Part shown: positions 20,704 to 30,936 of the stretch, piece by piece
How positions within the stretch are numbered: the first letter of the stretch is position 1
Layout: each line of letters starts with the position of its first letter
Assembly (NCBI GenBank): GCA_963782415.1
Contig: CAWAJT010000008.1
Location: 248,001 to 312,000, forward strand
DNA length: 64,000 nt
Source of the DNA: Bog-473 sp963782415
GTDB taxonomy: Bacteria; Actinomycetota; Acidimicrobiia; Acidimicrobiales; RAAP-2
Direction of reading: 5' to 3'
The notes under the pieces: model-generated
The model's database searches: none
What the model saw: the letters and a program-made list of their open reading frames with translations, nothing else
Told to the model about the DNA's origin: nothing
Made by a program: the position numbers and the translations under genes

Positions 20704-21575
20704 ACATGACGCGCATCGCGGACCTCCTGGCAGCCGGACCGACCTACTCGTTCGAGTTCTTCCCGCCGAAGAACGAAAAGGAGCTGGCCACGCTGGCCCG
20801 CACCATCGGCGAGCTGCAGCCGCTGGAGCCATCCTTCGTATCGGTCACCTACCGCGGCGGGGCCGAGTCCCGCCAACGCACCCTCGACCTGGTTTCGGGC
20901 ATGTTGCACACCACCAAGCTCAACCCGATGGCCCACATCATCTGCGTGGCCCACACGCGCCTGGAGCTGGCGGACATCCTGGTGACGCTGCGCAAGGCCG
21001 GCATCGAGAATCTGATGGCGCTCGGCGGCGATCCGCCCGAGGACCCGTCCGCCGGGCCGGGCGAGCTGGCCTTTGCCGCCGAGCTCGTGGAGCTGGCCCG
21101 CGCCATCGGGGGCTTTTCCGTCGGCGTGGCCGCGCACCCGGCCGGCCACCCCCGTTCGCCGAACCTGCCCAGCGACCGCGACTACCTGGCCGCCAAGCTC
21201 GCGCTGGCCGACTTCGGCGTCACCCAGTTCTTCTTCGAGGCCGCGGAGTACGAGGACCTGATCGCTGACCTGCGCGAGCGGGGCGTCGACACGCCGGTGC
21301 TGCCCGGCATCCTCCCCGTGACGTCGCTGTCGACCATGGGCCGCCTCGGGGCCATGGGCGCGGCCGCCCCGGACTGGATGCAGGACCGGCTGCGCGCCGC
21401 CGACGAGCGGGGCGGGGCCGATGCGGTGCGCAAGGAGGGGGTGGTGCTGGCCACCGAGCTCTGCTCCCATCTCCTCGATGCCGGCGTGCCGGGGTTGCAC
21501 TTCTACACCTTCAACACCTCGAGCGCGACGCGGGAGATCTACGCCGCGCTGGGCCTCGGACCGGGAGACTCCTAG
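20700..21575 (+). CDS. metF: 5,10-methylenetetrahydrofolate reductase
   Basis: A 291-residue flavoprotein of the MetF family, reducing methylene-THF to methyl-THF for methionine synthesis. It has the N-terminal YSFEFFPPKNEKE with the catalytic Glu, PSFVSVTYRGG, NLMALGGDPPED and GVAAHPAGHP, and the end PGLHFYTFNTSSATREI. These cover the FAD and folate sites. ATG 20700 overlaps the cupin stop; an alternative ATG is at 20706. With purN, purH and folD it forms a one-carbon cluster. Confidence 0.94.
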   Translation: MNMTRIADLLAAGPTYSFEFFPPKNEKELATLARTIGELQPLEPSFVSVTYRGGAESRQRTLDLVSGMLHTTKLNPMAHIICVAHTRLELADILVTLRKAGIENLMALGGDPPEDPSAGPGELAFAAELVELARAIGGFSVGVAAHPAGHPRSPNLPSDRDYLAAKLALADFGVTQFFFEAAEYEDLIADLRERGVDTPVLPGILPVTSLSTMGRLGAMGAAAPDWMQDRLRAADERGGADAVRKEGVVLATELCSHLLDAGVPGLHFYTFNTSSATREIYAALGLGPGDS

Positions 21576-21650
21576 GCCCGACGCCGGCTCAGTAATCGGC
21601 CCAGCGAGCCCAATTGGGACCTCACGGCCCCGCCCCGTAGCATCCGGTCC

Positions 21651-22847
<1,197 letters not shown>

Positions 22848-22901
22848 CCGAGCAACCAACACCGATCAACCAGAAGACTGTCCGAAAGGATCACCACCTC
22901 C

Positions 22902-23897
22902 ATGGCCAAGCCCCCCGTCCACGTCACGGTCACCGGCGCCGGCGGCCAAATCGGCTACTCCATCCTGTTCCGCATCGCCTCGGGCCAGTTGCTCGGCGAG
23001 GACCAGCCCATTGTGCTGCGCCTCCTCGAGATCGAGCCGGCCATGCGCGTGCTCGAAGGCGTGGTCATGGAGATCGACGACGGCGCCTTCCCGTTGGTGC
23101 ACGACATCGTCGCCACCTCCGACCTCAAGACGGCCTTCGACGGCACGTCGTGGGCCCTCTTGGTGGGTTCCATCCCGCGCAAGGCCGGCATGGAGCGCGG
23201 CGACCTCCTCAGCGTGAACGGCGGGATCTTCAAGCCGCAGGGCCGGGCCATCGCCGAGAATGCCGCCGCCGACGTTCGCATCCTGGTGGTGGGCAACCCC
23301 TGCAACACCAACTGCCTCATCGCGCGCGCCAACGCACCCGAAGTGCCCGCCGACCGGTGGTTCGCCATGACCCGCCTCGACGAGAACCGGGCCAAGGCAC
23401 AGCTCGCGGCCAAGGCCGGCGCGCGCGTGGGTGACGTCACCAACGTGGCCATCTGGGGCAACCATTCGGCCACGCAGTTCCCTGATTTCGCCAACGCCCG
23501 CATCGGCGGCAAGCCGGCGACCGAGGTCATCACCGACCACGAGTGGCTCCACGGCGAATTCATCACGACGGTCCAGAAGCGTGGCGCCGCCATCATCGAC
23601 GCCCGGGGCTCGTCCTCGGCCGCCTCGGCCGCCGCCGCAGCGATCGACACCGTGGTCAGCCTCCGCACCAAGACCGCCAAGGGCGACTGCTTCTCGGTCG
23701 CCGTGGCCAGCGAGGGCCAGTACGGGGCGCCCGAGGGCCTGCAGTTCGGGTTCCCGGTGCAGGCCGACGGCAAGGGTGGTTGGTCCGTGGTCGAGGGCTT
23801 CGCCCGTGACGACTTCGCCACCGAGCGGATCGGGATCACCACCGACGAGCTGCTGGCCGAGCGCGACGACGTGAAGGGGCTCGGGCTCATCGGCTGA
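22902..23897 (+). CDS. mdh: Malate dehydrogenase
   Basis: A 331-residue NAD-dependent malate dehydrogenase of the cytosolic-like branch common in actinobacteria. The Rossmann motif VTVTGAGGQIGYSILFRIA, the substrate arginine region VGSIPRKAGMERGDLL, VGNPCNTNC and MTRLDENRAKAQLA are all present. The catalytic His is in WGNHSATQFPDF. A strong hairpin at 23905 closes the TCA run. Confidence 0.96.
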   Translation: MAKPPVHVTVTGAGGQIGYSILFRIASGQLLGEDQPIVLRLLEIEPAMRVLEGVVMEIDDGAFPLVHDIVATSDLKTAFDGTSWALLVGSIPRKAGMERGDLLSVNGGIFKPQGRAIAENAAADVRILVVGNPCNTNCLIARANAPEVPADRWFAMTRLDENRAKAQLAAKAGARVGDVTNVAIWGNHSATQFPDFANARIGGKPATEVITDHEWLHGEFITTVQKRGAAIIDARGSSSAASAAAAAIDTVVSLRTKTAKGDCFSVAVASEGQYGAPEGLQFGFPVQADGKGGWSVVEGFARDDFATERIGITTDELLAERDDVKGLGLIG

Positions 23898-23904
23898 CAG
23901 ATCC

Positions 23905-23929
23905 GGTGCGACACAGCTTGGGTCGCACC
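23905..23929 (+). terminator. Hairpin terminator after mdh
   Basis: GGTGCGAC at 23905-23912 pairs perfectly with GTCGCACC at 23922-23929 around a 9-base loop, eight bases after the mdh stop. There is no T-run. Confidence 0.7.
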
Positions 23930-24091
23930 TCGGCAGGCTGAGGCACCAGACCTCCTCGGGGTGGGACGTCCTCCGTCGGATCGGCGATGTCATACCCTCC
24001 CACCTGCACCGACTGGTTCTCGTGTGCGCCGTCACCGGCTGTTCGCGGCCATGAAACGAGGGCGAAACACGGTCCTGGCACCGTAGGGAGG

Positions 24092-25732
24092 GTGGGAGAC
24101 CTCTTCGACGGGTACGGGTCGTGCGCCCGTGGCCTCACGGCCCATGCCTTCGACGAGATGGTCGGACGCGACGGCACGGCCCGGACCCCGTATGTCGCCG
24201 TCGCCTCGTCGCTGGCGCAGATGGGTCCCGACGACGTCTCGGCCCGGGCTACCCGGTTGGCCCGCGCCTTCATGGACCAGGGCGTCACCTTCGATCTCGA
24301 CGGCGAGGAGCGCCCGTTTCCGCTCGACGTGGTGCCGCGGATCTTCACCGGGGCTGAATGGTCGACGGTCGCCGCGGGGGTCGCCCAGCGTGTCCGGGCC
24401 CTCGAGCGCTTCCTGGCGGACATCTACGGAGCCGCTCGCATCGTCAGCGACGGGCTCATCCCGCACGAGGTGATCACCAGCTCCCCGGGGTTCGTACGGG
24501 CCGCCTACGGATTCTCTCCGCCCAACGGCGTGCGCATCCACGTGGCGGGGATCGATGTGATCCGCGACGAGGACGGCGAGTTCCGGGTGCTCGAGGACAA
24601 CCTCCGGAGCCCGTCGGGGGTGAGCTACGTGCTGGCGAACCGCTCGGCGATGGAGCGGGTGCTGCCCGAGCTGTTCTGGGGTCAGCCGATCCAGATGGTG
24701 ACGGACTACCCGGCGCGGCTGATCAACGCCCTGCGCCGTGCGGCCCCGGCGTCGGTCCAGGATCCGACCGTCGTCGTGCTGACGCCGGGGGTGCACAACT
24801 CGGCCTTCTACGAGCACGCGCTGTTGGCGCGGCTCATGGGTGTGCATCTGGTGGAAGGGCGTGACCTCGTCTGTCACGGCACGGATGTCTTCCTGCGCAC
24901 GACCGAGGGCGAGGTCCCGGTGCATGTCATCTACCGCCGTATCGATGACGACTACCTCGACCCGCTGCAATTCCGGCCCGACTCGCTGGTTGGCTGCCCG
25001 GGCATCATCAACGCGGCCCGGGCGGGACGGGTGACGATCGCCAACGGCGTGGGCAACGGCGTGGCCGACGACAAGCTCGTCTACACCTACGTGCCGGCCA
25101 TGATCCGCTACTACTTGGGCGAGGACCCGATCCTGCACAACGTCGAGACGATGCACCTCGTCGATGACGCCGTCCGCAAGGACGCGCTCTCCCGTCGCGG
25201 TGACCTCGTCTTCAAGCGGGTGGACGGCTCGGGCGGCAAGGGGCTCGTCATCGGTCCGTCGGCCACAGGCGCCGAGCTGGACGAGCTCGCTCTCGAGGTG
25301 GAGGCCGATCCCCGCCACTGGATCGCCCAGCGAGTCGTCGCGCTGTCCACCTCGCCCACGTGGGTGGACAACACCATGGTACGACGCCACGTCGACCTGC
25401 GTCCCTTCGCCGTGAACGACGGCGAGGACATCTGGGTCCTGCCCGGAGGCCTGACCCGCGTGGCGCTGGGGGAGGGCGGCCTCGTCGTGAATTCGAGCCA
25501 GGGTGGCGGTTCCAAGGACACCTGGGTCGTCGGGGGCGGGCTGTCCATGCCCGTACTGCCACCCCGGCAGGTTCTGCCGTTCCAGGCCGGGCCCCCGATG
25601 GACGTCGGCCCGGTCCCGGACGCCGAACTCGGGGTACAGCAACAGCAACAGCAACAGCAGCAACAACACCAACAACAGTGGCAACGACTGCACCAACCTG
25701 TGCCACACCAGCGAGGCTCGGCACGCGCATGA
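24092..25732 (+). CDS. Circularly permuted ATP-grasp protein (COG2308 type)
   Basis: About 546 residues. It matches the CP_ATPgrasp family: GDLFDGYG at the start, VPRIFTGAEWSTVAAGVAQR, DNLRSPSGVSYVLANR, TPGVHNSAFYEHALLARLMG, and the nucleotide site FKRVDGSGGKGLVIG. These proteins are predicted peptide or amide ligases that act with alpha-E and transglutaminase partners, encoded directly behind with four-base overlaps. The reaction is not established. The start is GTG 24092; GGGAGG lies directly against it, so the start is not certain. The last 30 or so residues are a Gln-rich low-complexity tail, unusual for the family. Confidence 0.88.
   Translation: MGDLFDGYGSCARGLTAHAFDEMVGRDGTARTPYVAVASSLAQMGPDDVSARATRLARAFMDQGVTFDLDGEERPFPLDVVPRIFTGAEWSTVAAGVAQRVRALERFLADIYGAARIVSDGLIPHEVITSSPGFVRAAYGFSPPNGVRIHVAGIDVIRDEDGEFRVLEDNLRSPSGVSYVLANRSAMERVLPELFWGQPIQMVTDYPARLINALRRAAPASVQDPTVVVLTPGVHNSAFYEHALLARLMGVHLVEGRDLVCHGTDVFLRTTEGEVPVHVIYRRIDDDYLDPLQFRPDSLVGCPGIINAARAGRVTIANGVGNGVADDKLVYTYVPAMIRYYLGEDPILHNVETMHLVDDAVRKDALSRRGDLVFKRVDGSGGKGLVIGPSATGAELDELALEVEADPRHWIAQRVVALSTSPTWVDNTMVRRHVDLRPFAVNDGEDIWVLPGGLTRVALGEGGLVVNSSQGGGSKDTWVVGGGLSMPVLPPRQVLPFQAGPPMDVGPVPDAELGVQQQQQQQQQQHQQQWQRLHQPVPHQRGSARA
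25637..25684 (+). repeat. CAG/CAA repeat coding a polyglutamine tract
   Basis: Ten consecutive Gln codons (mixed CAG and CAA) at 25637-25666, then His, three Gln, Trp and Gln to 25684. The tract lies near the C-terminus of the ATP-grasp protein. Glutamine homopolymers of this kind are rare in bacterial proteins. Confidence 0.9.
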
Positions 25733-26673
25733 CCCGCGCCCTTCTGAGCCGGGTCGCCGAGTCGATCTTCTGGGTCGGTCGCTACGTCGAGCGGGCCGAG
25801 GGGACGGCGCGCATCCTCGATGTATCGGTGCACCAGGCGCTCGAGCAGAGCGACGTGGAGGGCTCGCACGCGGGCCGGCGGCTCTTGGCGGTCATGGGCC
25901 TGCCCGACTCGGGGACAGAGACCCTGTGGCAGGCCACCGAGCGGCTGGCCACCGAATCGGACAGCCGCTCGTCCATCGCCGGCGCGCTGGCGGCCGCACG
26001 CGAGAACACCCGCGCCGTGCGCCACGTCGTCCCGGTGGAATTTTGGGAGCACATCAACGCCACCTGGGCCGACCTCCCGCTGCAGTGGGAGGTCGGCCGG
26101 AGTGCCGGACCGGCCTTCTACCTCTCCTTCGTGAAGACCCAGTGCGCGGGCATGATGGGTCTGGCTGACACCATGATGAGTCGCGACCAGACGTGGCTCT
26201 TCTTCACGCTGGGACGGTGTCTCGAGAGGACCGACGTCGTTGCCCGCCAGCTGGGCACCGTCGCCTTCGACGAAGTCTTCGACAGCGGGCTCGTCATGCT
26301 GCTGCGTTCGTGCGGAGGCTACGAGCCCTACCTGCGCCTCTCCCAAGGGGTCGTCGAGCCGGGTCGAGTGCTGGACTTCCTCCTGCGGGACCGGCTCTTC
26401 CCGCGCTCGGCCTTTGCCTCGCTGACCTTGGCCGAGGAGTGCCTGGACATGATCAACGCCGGGCGAGAGGGGGCGTGGGACGACGCACGGGGTCTGGTCG
26501 GCCTGGCCCGTGCCGAACTCGAGTACTCCGCTCCCGCCACCTTGTCCCGCGGCTTGGAGGCGAGACTCGAGCGCTTGCAGTCCTCGATCTCGTCGGTCAG
26601 CGACGCCGTGACGCGGCGCTATTTCGCCCAGGACCTCCCGACTCAGTGGCGCCGAGGGGGTGCAGGCGGATGA
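25729..26673 (+). CDS. Alpha-E domain protein (COG2307)
   Basis: A 314-residue alpha-helical protein of the alpha-E family. It opens with the conserved LLSRVAESIFWVGRYVERAEGTARILD and has FFTLGRCLERTDVVARQLG in the middle. It is a predicted partner of circularly permuted ATP-grasp enzymes; no catalytic role is proven. The ATG overlaps the upstream stop (ATGA), and its own stop overlaps the transglutaminase ATG in the same way, so the three proteins should be made in step. Confidence 0.9.
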   Translation: MTRALLSRVAESIFWVGRYVERAEGTARILDVSVHQALEQSDVEGSHAGRRLLAVMGLPDSGTETLWQATERLATESDSRSSIAGALAAARENTRAVRHVVPVEFWEHINATWADLPLQWEVGRSAGPAFYLSFVKTQCAGMMGLADTMMSRDQTWLFFTLGRCLERTDVVARQLGTVAFDEVFDSGLVMLLRSCGGYEPYLRLSQGVVEPGRVLDFLLRDRLFPRSAFASLTLAEECLDMINAGREGAWDDARGLVGLARAELEYSAPATLSRGLEARLERLQSSISSVSDAVTRRYFAQDLPTQWRRGGAGG

Positions 26674-27512
26674 GCCGGTCCGACGGGTGGCGGCTGCGGG
26701 TGTCCCACGAGACGCGCTTCGACTACGACGCCCCGGCGCGGGCGTCGTACAACGAACTGCGCCTTACGCCCCGCACCGAAGTGCGCCAGACCGCGCTCGA
26801 GGCGAGGGTCGTGACCGTGCCGCCGGCACCCCAGTACTCGTACCTTGATTACTGGGGCACGCACGTCGTGGCGTTCAACGTCGATCGTGGTCACGAGGTC
26901 TTGAGCATCACCGGCAACTCCCTTGTTGACACGCAGCATGCAGAGGACCCCGACGACTGCACTTGGGAGGATGTCGCCGACGCCACCATGACAATGGCGG
27001 ACCACCTGTCACACCACCTCTACACCGCCCCCGGGCCGGAGCTGTCCGCGATCGCCGAAGGGTTGCGAACCGACCGGCCCCTCGAGACGGCGCGCCGGAT
27101 AATGGCGGCGGCGCACGAGTCGCTTCGTTACGTGCGCGGTGTGACGTCTGTGCACACCTCGGCAGACGAGGCCTACGCCGACGGTGCCGGCGTGTGCCAG
27201 GACTTCGCGCACCTGGCGCTCTCGCTGACCAAGTCCGTCGGTCTTCCGTCTCGTTACGTCTCGGGATACTTTCACCCGGATGGTGACGCGGCCATCGGCG
27301 AGGAGATCACCGGTGAAAGCCACGCGTGGGTCGAGGTGTGGACGGGCCGCTGGTGGGCCTACGACCCGACGAACGACTGCCCGGTCGGCGAGCGCCACAT
27401 CGCAGTCGGCCACGGGCGCGACTATGGCGACGTTCCGCCGGTGAAGGGCATTTATGCCGGCAACGCCGAGAACACCATGCGGGTCGTGGTGCGCATGGCG
27501 CGGGTGCATTGA
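26670..27512 (+). CDS. Transglutaminase-like cysteine protease (COG1305)
   Basis: A 280-residue protein with the N-terminal bacterial transglutaminase-associated beta domain (RLRVSHETRFDYDAPARASYNELRL) and the catalytic core. The triad is Cys176 in GAGVCQDFAHLAL, His218 in GESHAWVEVW and Asp232 in WWAYDPTND, all intact. No signal peptide is seen, so it acts in the cytoplasm. Proteins like this sit with alpha-E and ATP-grasp genes and may cut or cross-link the peptide product made by them (inference). Confidence 0.92.
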   Translation: MSRSDGWRLRVSHETRFDYDAPARASYNELRLTPRTEVRQTALEARVVTVPPAPQYSYLDYWGTHVVAFNVDRGHEVLSITGNSLVDTQHAEDPDDCTWEDVADATMTMADHLSHHLYTAPGPELSAIAEGLRTDRPLETARRIMAAAHESLRYVRGVTSVHTSADEAYADGAGVCQDFAHLALSLTKSVGLPSRYVSGYFHPDGDAAIGEEITGESHAWVEVWTGRWWAYDPTNDCPVGERHIAVGHGRDYGDVPPVKGIYAGNAENTMRVVVRMARVH

Positions 27513-27534
27513 GCCGCCGCGCCGTGGTGTCGCC

Positions 27535-28206
27535 GTGCTGACGAAGATGCGGATCTGGCTGCCGGACGCGCCAGGTGTACTCGGTGCCGTGGCGGCGGAG
27601 ATCGGCGCCGTGCAGGGCAACGTCATCGGGCTCGAAGTGCTCGAGCGCGAGGCGGGCGTGGCGATCGACGAACTGGTGGTGGAGCTCCCCGACGAGCCGG
27701 GAGTGGTCGACGCCGTCTGCCGCGGAGTGCGCAACGTCCCTGGAGTCGGCGTCGAGATGGTCACGGTGCAGACGACGGAGGCACGGGACCGGGAGGACAC
27801 CGTCCTCGCCGCGGCGGCAGCGATCCTGCAGGCGGCCACGCCAACGGCCGCCATGAACGCGCTGACGGGTCATCTCATGGCCCTGTTCGACCTGACGTGG
27901 TTGGCGCTGGCCGATGACGACCTCGTCGGCTTTGCCGAAGTGCACGGTGATGTACCCCCGGTGCAGTGGGTCGCCGCCTTCGCCCAGGGCGCACGCAGCG
28001 GGGCTGACCCGGCGAACGACACGACAGGATCGGGCGTGTTCGTCGAGCCCGTTCCGGAGACAGGGTTGACCGTCTGCGGCGGGCGCTCCACGCCCATCCG
28101 GCGTCGCGAACGGCTCCAGATCGCCCTGCTCGTCACGGTGGCGTCGCGCTTCACGGACGCCCTCTCCGGGCGCATTCCAGCCGAGCCGTCATCGAAGTCG
28201 AACTGA
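27535..28206 (+). CDS. ACT-domain protein
   Basis: About 223 residues. The first 75 or so form an ACT domain (MRIWLPDAPGVLGAVAAEIGAVQGNVIGLEVLE), a fold that binds amino acids for allosteric control. The rest is not assigned; its pattern of short strands (WLALADDDLVGFAEVHG and similar) could be a GAF-like domain. GTG 27535 was chosen, with ATG 27547 as an alternative. It starts 22 bases after the transglutaminase gene and may belong to that operon. Confidence 0.75.
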   Translation: MLTKMRIWLPDAPGVLGAVAAEIGAVQGNVIGLEVLEREAGVAIDELVVELPDEPGVVDAVCRGVRNVPGVGVEMVTVQTTEARDREDTVLAAAAAILQAATPTAAMNALTGHLMALFDLTWLALADDDLVGFAEVHGDVPPVQWVAAFAQGARSGADPANDTTGSGVFVEPVPETGLTVCGGRSTPIRRRERLQIALLVTVASRFTDALSGRIPAEPSSKSN

Positions 28207-28238
28207 CGCGCCGGGCACCAACGCCTAGTCTCCCCGCC

Positions 28239-29312
28239 ATGTTGCGCATCGGCTTCATCGGTTCGGGCCTCATCGCGTGGGCACACGGGCTGAGCCTCAA
28301 GGCCCTGATCGATGGAGATGTGGTCGATGCCGCCGTTGTCGCCGTCCACGACCACCAGGAGCGCCGTGCGCGTGGTTTCGCCGAGGCAGTCGGCGGCGAC
28401 GGCGGCGCCGAGGTCATGGCCGATGCGTCCGAGGTGGCCCGCCGCTGCGATGCCGTCTGGGTGTGTACACCGACGTCCGCGCATCGGAGCGCAGTCGACG
28501 CTGCCTTGGAGGCCGGGTGCGCAGTGTTCTGCGAAAAGCCGCTCGATGTGGATCTCCACCGCGCCACCGCGCTCGTCGACGCCACCCACGCGGCCGGTGT
28601 GGCCAGCCAGAGTGGCCTCGTGCTGCGCAGCGCCCCGGTGTTCCGGGCCTTCCGCGACCTCGTGCAAAGCGGGGAGCTCGGCGCGCCCATGGCCGCGGTC
28701 TTTCGCGATGACCAGTACTTCCCGATTCAAGGGACGTACGCCTCGCAATGGCGGGCCGATGCGGCGCAGGCCGGCGGCGGCTGCCTGATCGAGCACTCCA
28801 TCCACGATCTCGACATCATGCGCTTCTGCTTCGGCGACGTGGCGTCGGTCGTCGCTCGGACGGCGAACCATGCCGGCCACGAGGGGATCGAGGATCTGGC
28901 CGCGGTGACACTGTCCTTCACCTCCGGGTTCGAGGCGCAGCTGACCAGCGTGTGGCACGACATTTTGAGCCGGGGCTCGACACGCCGACTCGAGGTCTTC
29001 TGCCGCGACGGAATGGTCTGGCTGGACGACGATGTTCTCGGGCCGCTCCACGTGCAGACGAACGAGGGGACCGAGGTCCGCGCCTGCCCGTTCGCCCCAT
29101 GGGTGGAGGCGCTGCCGCTGGCCGACGACCAGGTCGGCCTGGCCGTGCGGGCCTACGCCGAGGCGGACCGCGCCTTCGTCGACGCCGTGGTGGGTGACCG
29201 ACCTCCCGATCCCGGACTCGAGGTCGCCCTCGAGGCGCACCGCCTGGTCGATGCCGCCTACCGGTCGGCCGCGGCCGGGGGAGAGCCGCGGGTGCCCTCG
29301 ACTCAAGGATGA
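28239..29312 (+). CDS. Gfo/Idh/MocA-family oxidoreductase
   Basis: A 357-residue NAD(P)-dependent dehydrogenase of the sugar/inositol type. The Rossmann motif RIGFIGSGLIAWAHG is at the start, VFCEKPLDVDL holds the conserved EKP lysine, and SIHDLDIMRFCFGD carries the HDxD catalytic histidine region. The substrate is unknown. It is 32 bases after the ACT gene, so it could be read from the same transcript. Confidence 0.9.
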   Translation: MLRIGFIGSGLIAWAHGLSLKALIDGDVVDAAVVAVHDHQERRARGFAEAVGGDGGAEVMADASEVARRCDAVWVCTPTSAHRSAVDAALEAGCAVFCEKPLDVDLHRATALVDATHAAGVASQSGLVLRSAPVFRAFRDLVQSGELGAPMAAVFRDDQYFPIQGTYASQWRADAAQAGGGCLIEHSIHDLDIMRFCFGDVASVVARTANHAGHEGIEDLAAVTLSFTSGFEAQLTSVWHDILSRGSTRRLEVFCRDGMVWLDDDVLGPLHVQTNEGTEVRACPFAPWVEALPLADDQVGLAVRAYAEADRAFVDAVVGDRPPDPGLEVALEAHRLVDAAYRSAAAGGEPRVPSTQG

Positions 29313-29474
29313 TTTCGAGGTCGGCTCCATCATCCCCAAGTCGGAGACGTGACCCGAAAACCGCTCGTGAACTGGGGAGAAACAGGGGACGAGGTCTCGG
29401 GGGCGGCGCAAGGACCTCGCTAGCATGACCCGGCTGACGTTCTCGTCGCGACGCCCACACAAGGAGCTCAGAGC

Positions 29475-30263
29475 GTGCGCTCGCTGATCAGTATCTTCAC
29501 CCGGCAGCCGCTTGCGGCGAAGGTGCCCGAGGTCACCGCCCTCTTCTGGGTGATCAAGATCTCGACGACTGCCGCCGGCGAGGCGATCTCGGACATGTTC
29601 GTCTCCAACAAGTCGCTCGGTTTCGTCGTCGAGGTCTCAATGTTTCTCGTGGCGCTGGTGCTGCAGTTCGCCTCCCGGCGCTACTCGGCGCTCACCTACT
29701 GGTTCCTCGCCCTCGCGATCGCCACCGCGGGCACCGGCGTTGCCGACACGATGCACCTCGTGCTCGGGATGCCCTACGCCGTGACCTCATTGTTCTGGTT
29801 GGTCGTCCTGGGCGTTGTCTTCTTCCTGTGGAATCGGAGCGAGCACACGCTCGACATTCACAGCATCACGACGAGTCGGCGAGAGAAGTACTACTGGTGC
29901 GTCGTGTTCGCCACCTTCGCCCTCGGCACGGCGGTGGGTGATTTCGCCGCCAACACGCTCGGACTGGGCTACATCGCTTCGGCGTTCCTCTTCTGCGGCG
30001 TGATCCTCATTCCGTGGGCAGGATGGAAGTGGCTCGGGTGGAACGGCATCTTCGCCTTCTGGTTCGCCTACGTGATCACCCGTCCGGTTGGGGCATCGTT
30101 CGCCGACTATTTCAGCAAGGGCCATGACGTGAGTGGCCTCGACTTCGGGGACTGGCAGACGGCGTTGGTGCTGACCTCCATCGTCGTGGGCCTGGTCGCC
30201 TACACCGCGCTGACCCGCTACGACATTCAGTCCCCGGATGTCGAAATCGCCGGCGGGGCCTAG
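29475..30263 (+). CDS. Membrane protein of the COG4705/DUF347 family
   Basis: A 262-residue integral membrane protein with about eight hydrophobic segments arranged as a repeated unit. Each unit begins with a motif such as KVPEVTALFWVIKISTTAAGEAISD or KYYWCVVFATFALGTAVGDFAA. This matches the DUF347 repeat family of unknown function. GTG 29475 follows AAGGAG at 29461-29466. It has no operon partner. Confidence 0.82.
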   Translation: MRSLISIFTRQPLAAKVPEVTALFWVIKISTTAAGEAISDMFVSNKSLGFVVEVSMFLVALVLQFASRRYSALTYWFLALAIATAGTGVADTMHLVLGMPYAVTSLFWLVVLGVVFFLWNRSEHTLDIHSITTSRREKYYWCVVFATFALGTAVGDFAANTLGLGYIASAFLFCGVILIPWAGWKWLGWNGIFAFWFAYVITRPVGASFADYFSKGHDVSGLDFGDWQTALVLTSIVVGLVAYTALTRYDIQSPDVEIAGGA

Positions 30264-30368
30264 GAGCGGCGCCGTCCGCACACCCGCGGGCGTTGTTCCC
30301 ACGCGCGGCACCGAGGGTGCCATCACGACGCGCACTGCATCGATGACGCAGTCCATAAGGTGCCAACC

Positions 30369-30875
30369 ATGGATACTTCCCCGCTGCTGCTCGAGCTCTA
30401 CGGTCGGATCCCACCCCTGGCGGCGGGAGCAGTGGACGGGCTCGACCGTGATCAGCTCTGTCGTGCTCCCGACAAGGACGCCAACACGATCGGCTGGTTG
30501 GTATGGCACCTCGCCCGGGTCCAAGACCACCACGTCGCTGCGTTGCTGCACGCCGACCAGATCTGGGTCGAGGGCGACTGGGCCCGCCGCTGCGGACTGA
30601 GTCCCGACCCCTCCAACACGGGATACGGTCACAGCGCCGAGGAGGTCCGCGCCGTGCGGCCCGAGGGCCCTGACGTGCTGCTCGGCTACCTCGACCTGGT
30701 GGCCGGCCGTACCCGGACCATGCTCGAAGGCCTCCAACCCGGTGACCTGGACCGGGTCGTGGACGAGCGTTGGGACCCGCCGGTCACCCTGGGCGTGCGG
30801 CTGGTGAGCATCGCCGACGACAGCCTCCAACATGTTGGACAAGCTGCGTACGCGCGGGGTCTTCTCGGCTTGTGA
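30369..30875 (+). CDS. DinB-superfamily protein (DUF664, mycothiol-transferase-like)
   Basis: About 168 residues with the DinB four-helix fold. NTIGWLVWHLARVQDHHVAAL gives the first metal-binding histidines, and SIADDSLQHVGQAAYARGLL the third. DUF664 members in actinobacteria use mycothiol or a metal cofactor in thiol-transfer or detoxification reactions; this one is unassigned. ATG 30369 is preferred over GTG 30360. A hairpin overlaps the stop. Confidence 0.82.
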   Translation: MDTSPLLLELYGRIPPLAAGAVDGLDRDQLCRAPDKDANTIGWLVWHLARVQDHHVAALLHADQIWVEGDWARRCGLSPDPSNTGYGHSAEEVRAVRPEGPDVLLGYLDLVAGRTRTMLEGLQPGDLDRVVDERWDPPVTLGVRLVSIADDSLQHVGQAAYARGLLGL

Positions 30876-30898
30876 GCGGGCGCCGTCGGAGCCCGCTC
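30874..30898. terminator. Hairpin between convergent genes
   Basis: GAGCGGGC (30874-30881) pairs with GCCCGCTC (30891-30898), a perfect 8-bp stem. It sits between the DinB and GNAT genes, which face each other, and could end both transcripts. Confidence 0.6.
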
Positions 30899-30936
30899 AG
30901 TCGCGAGAGGACAGAGCGGTGAGTGCAAGCGGCGAG

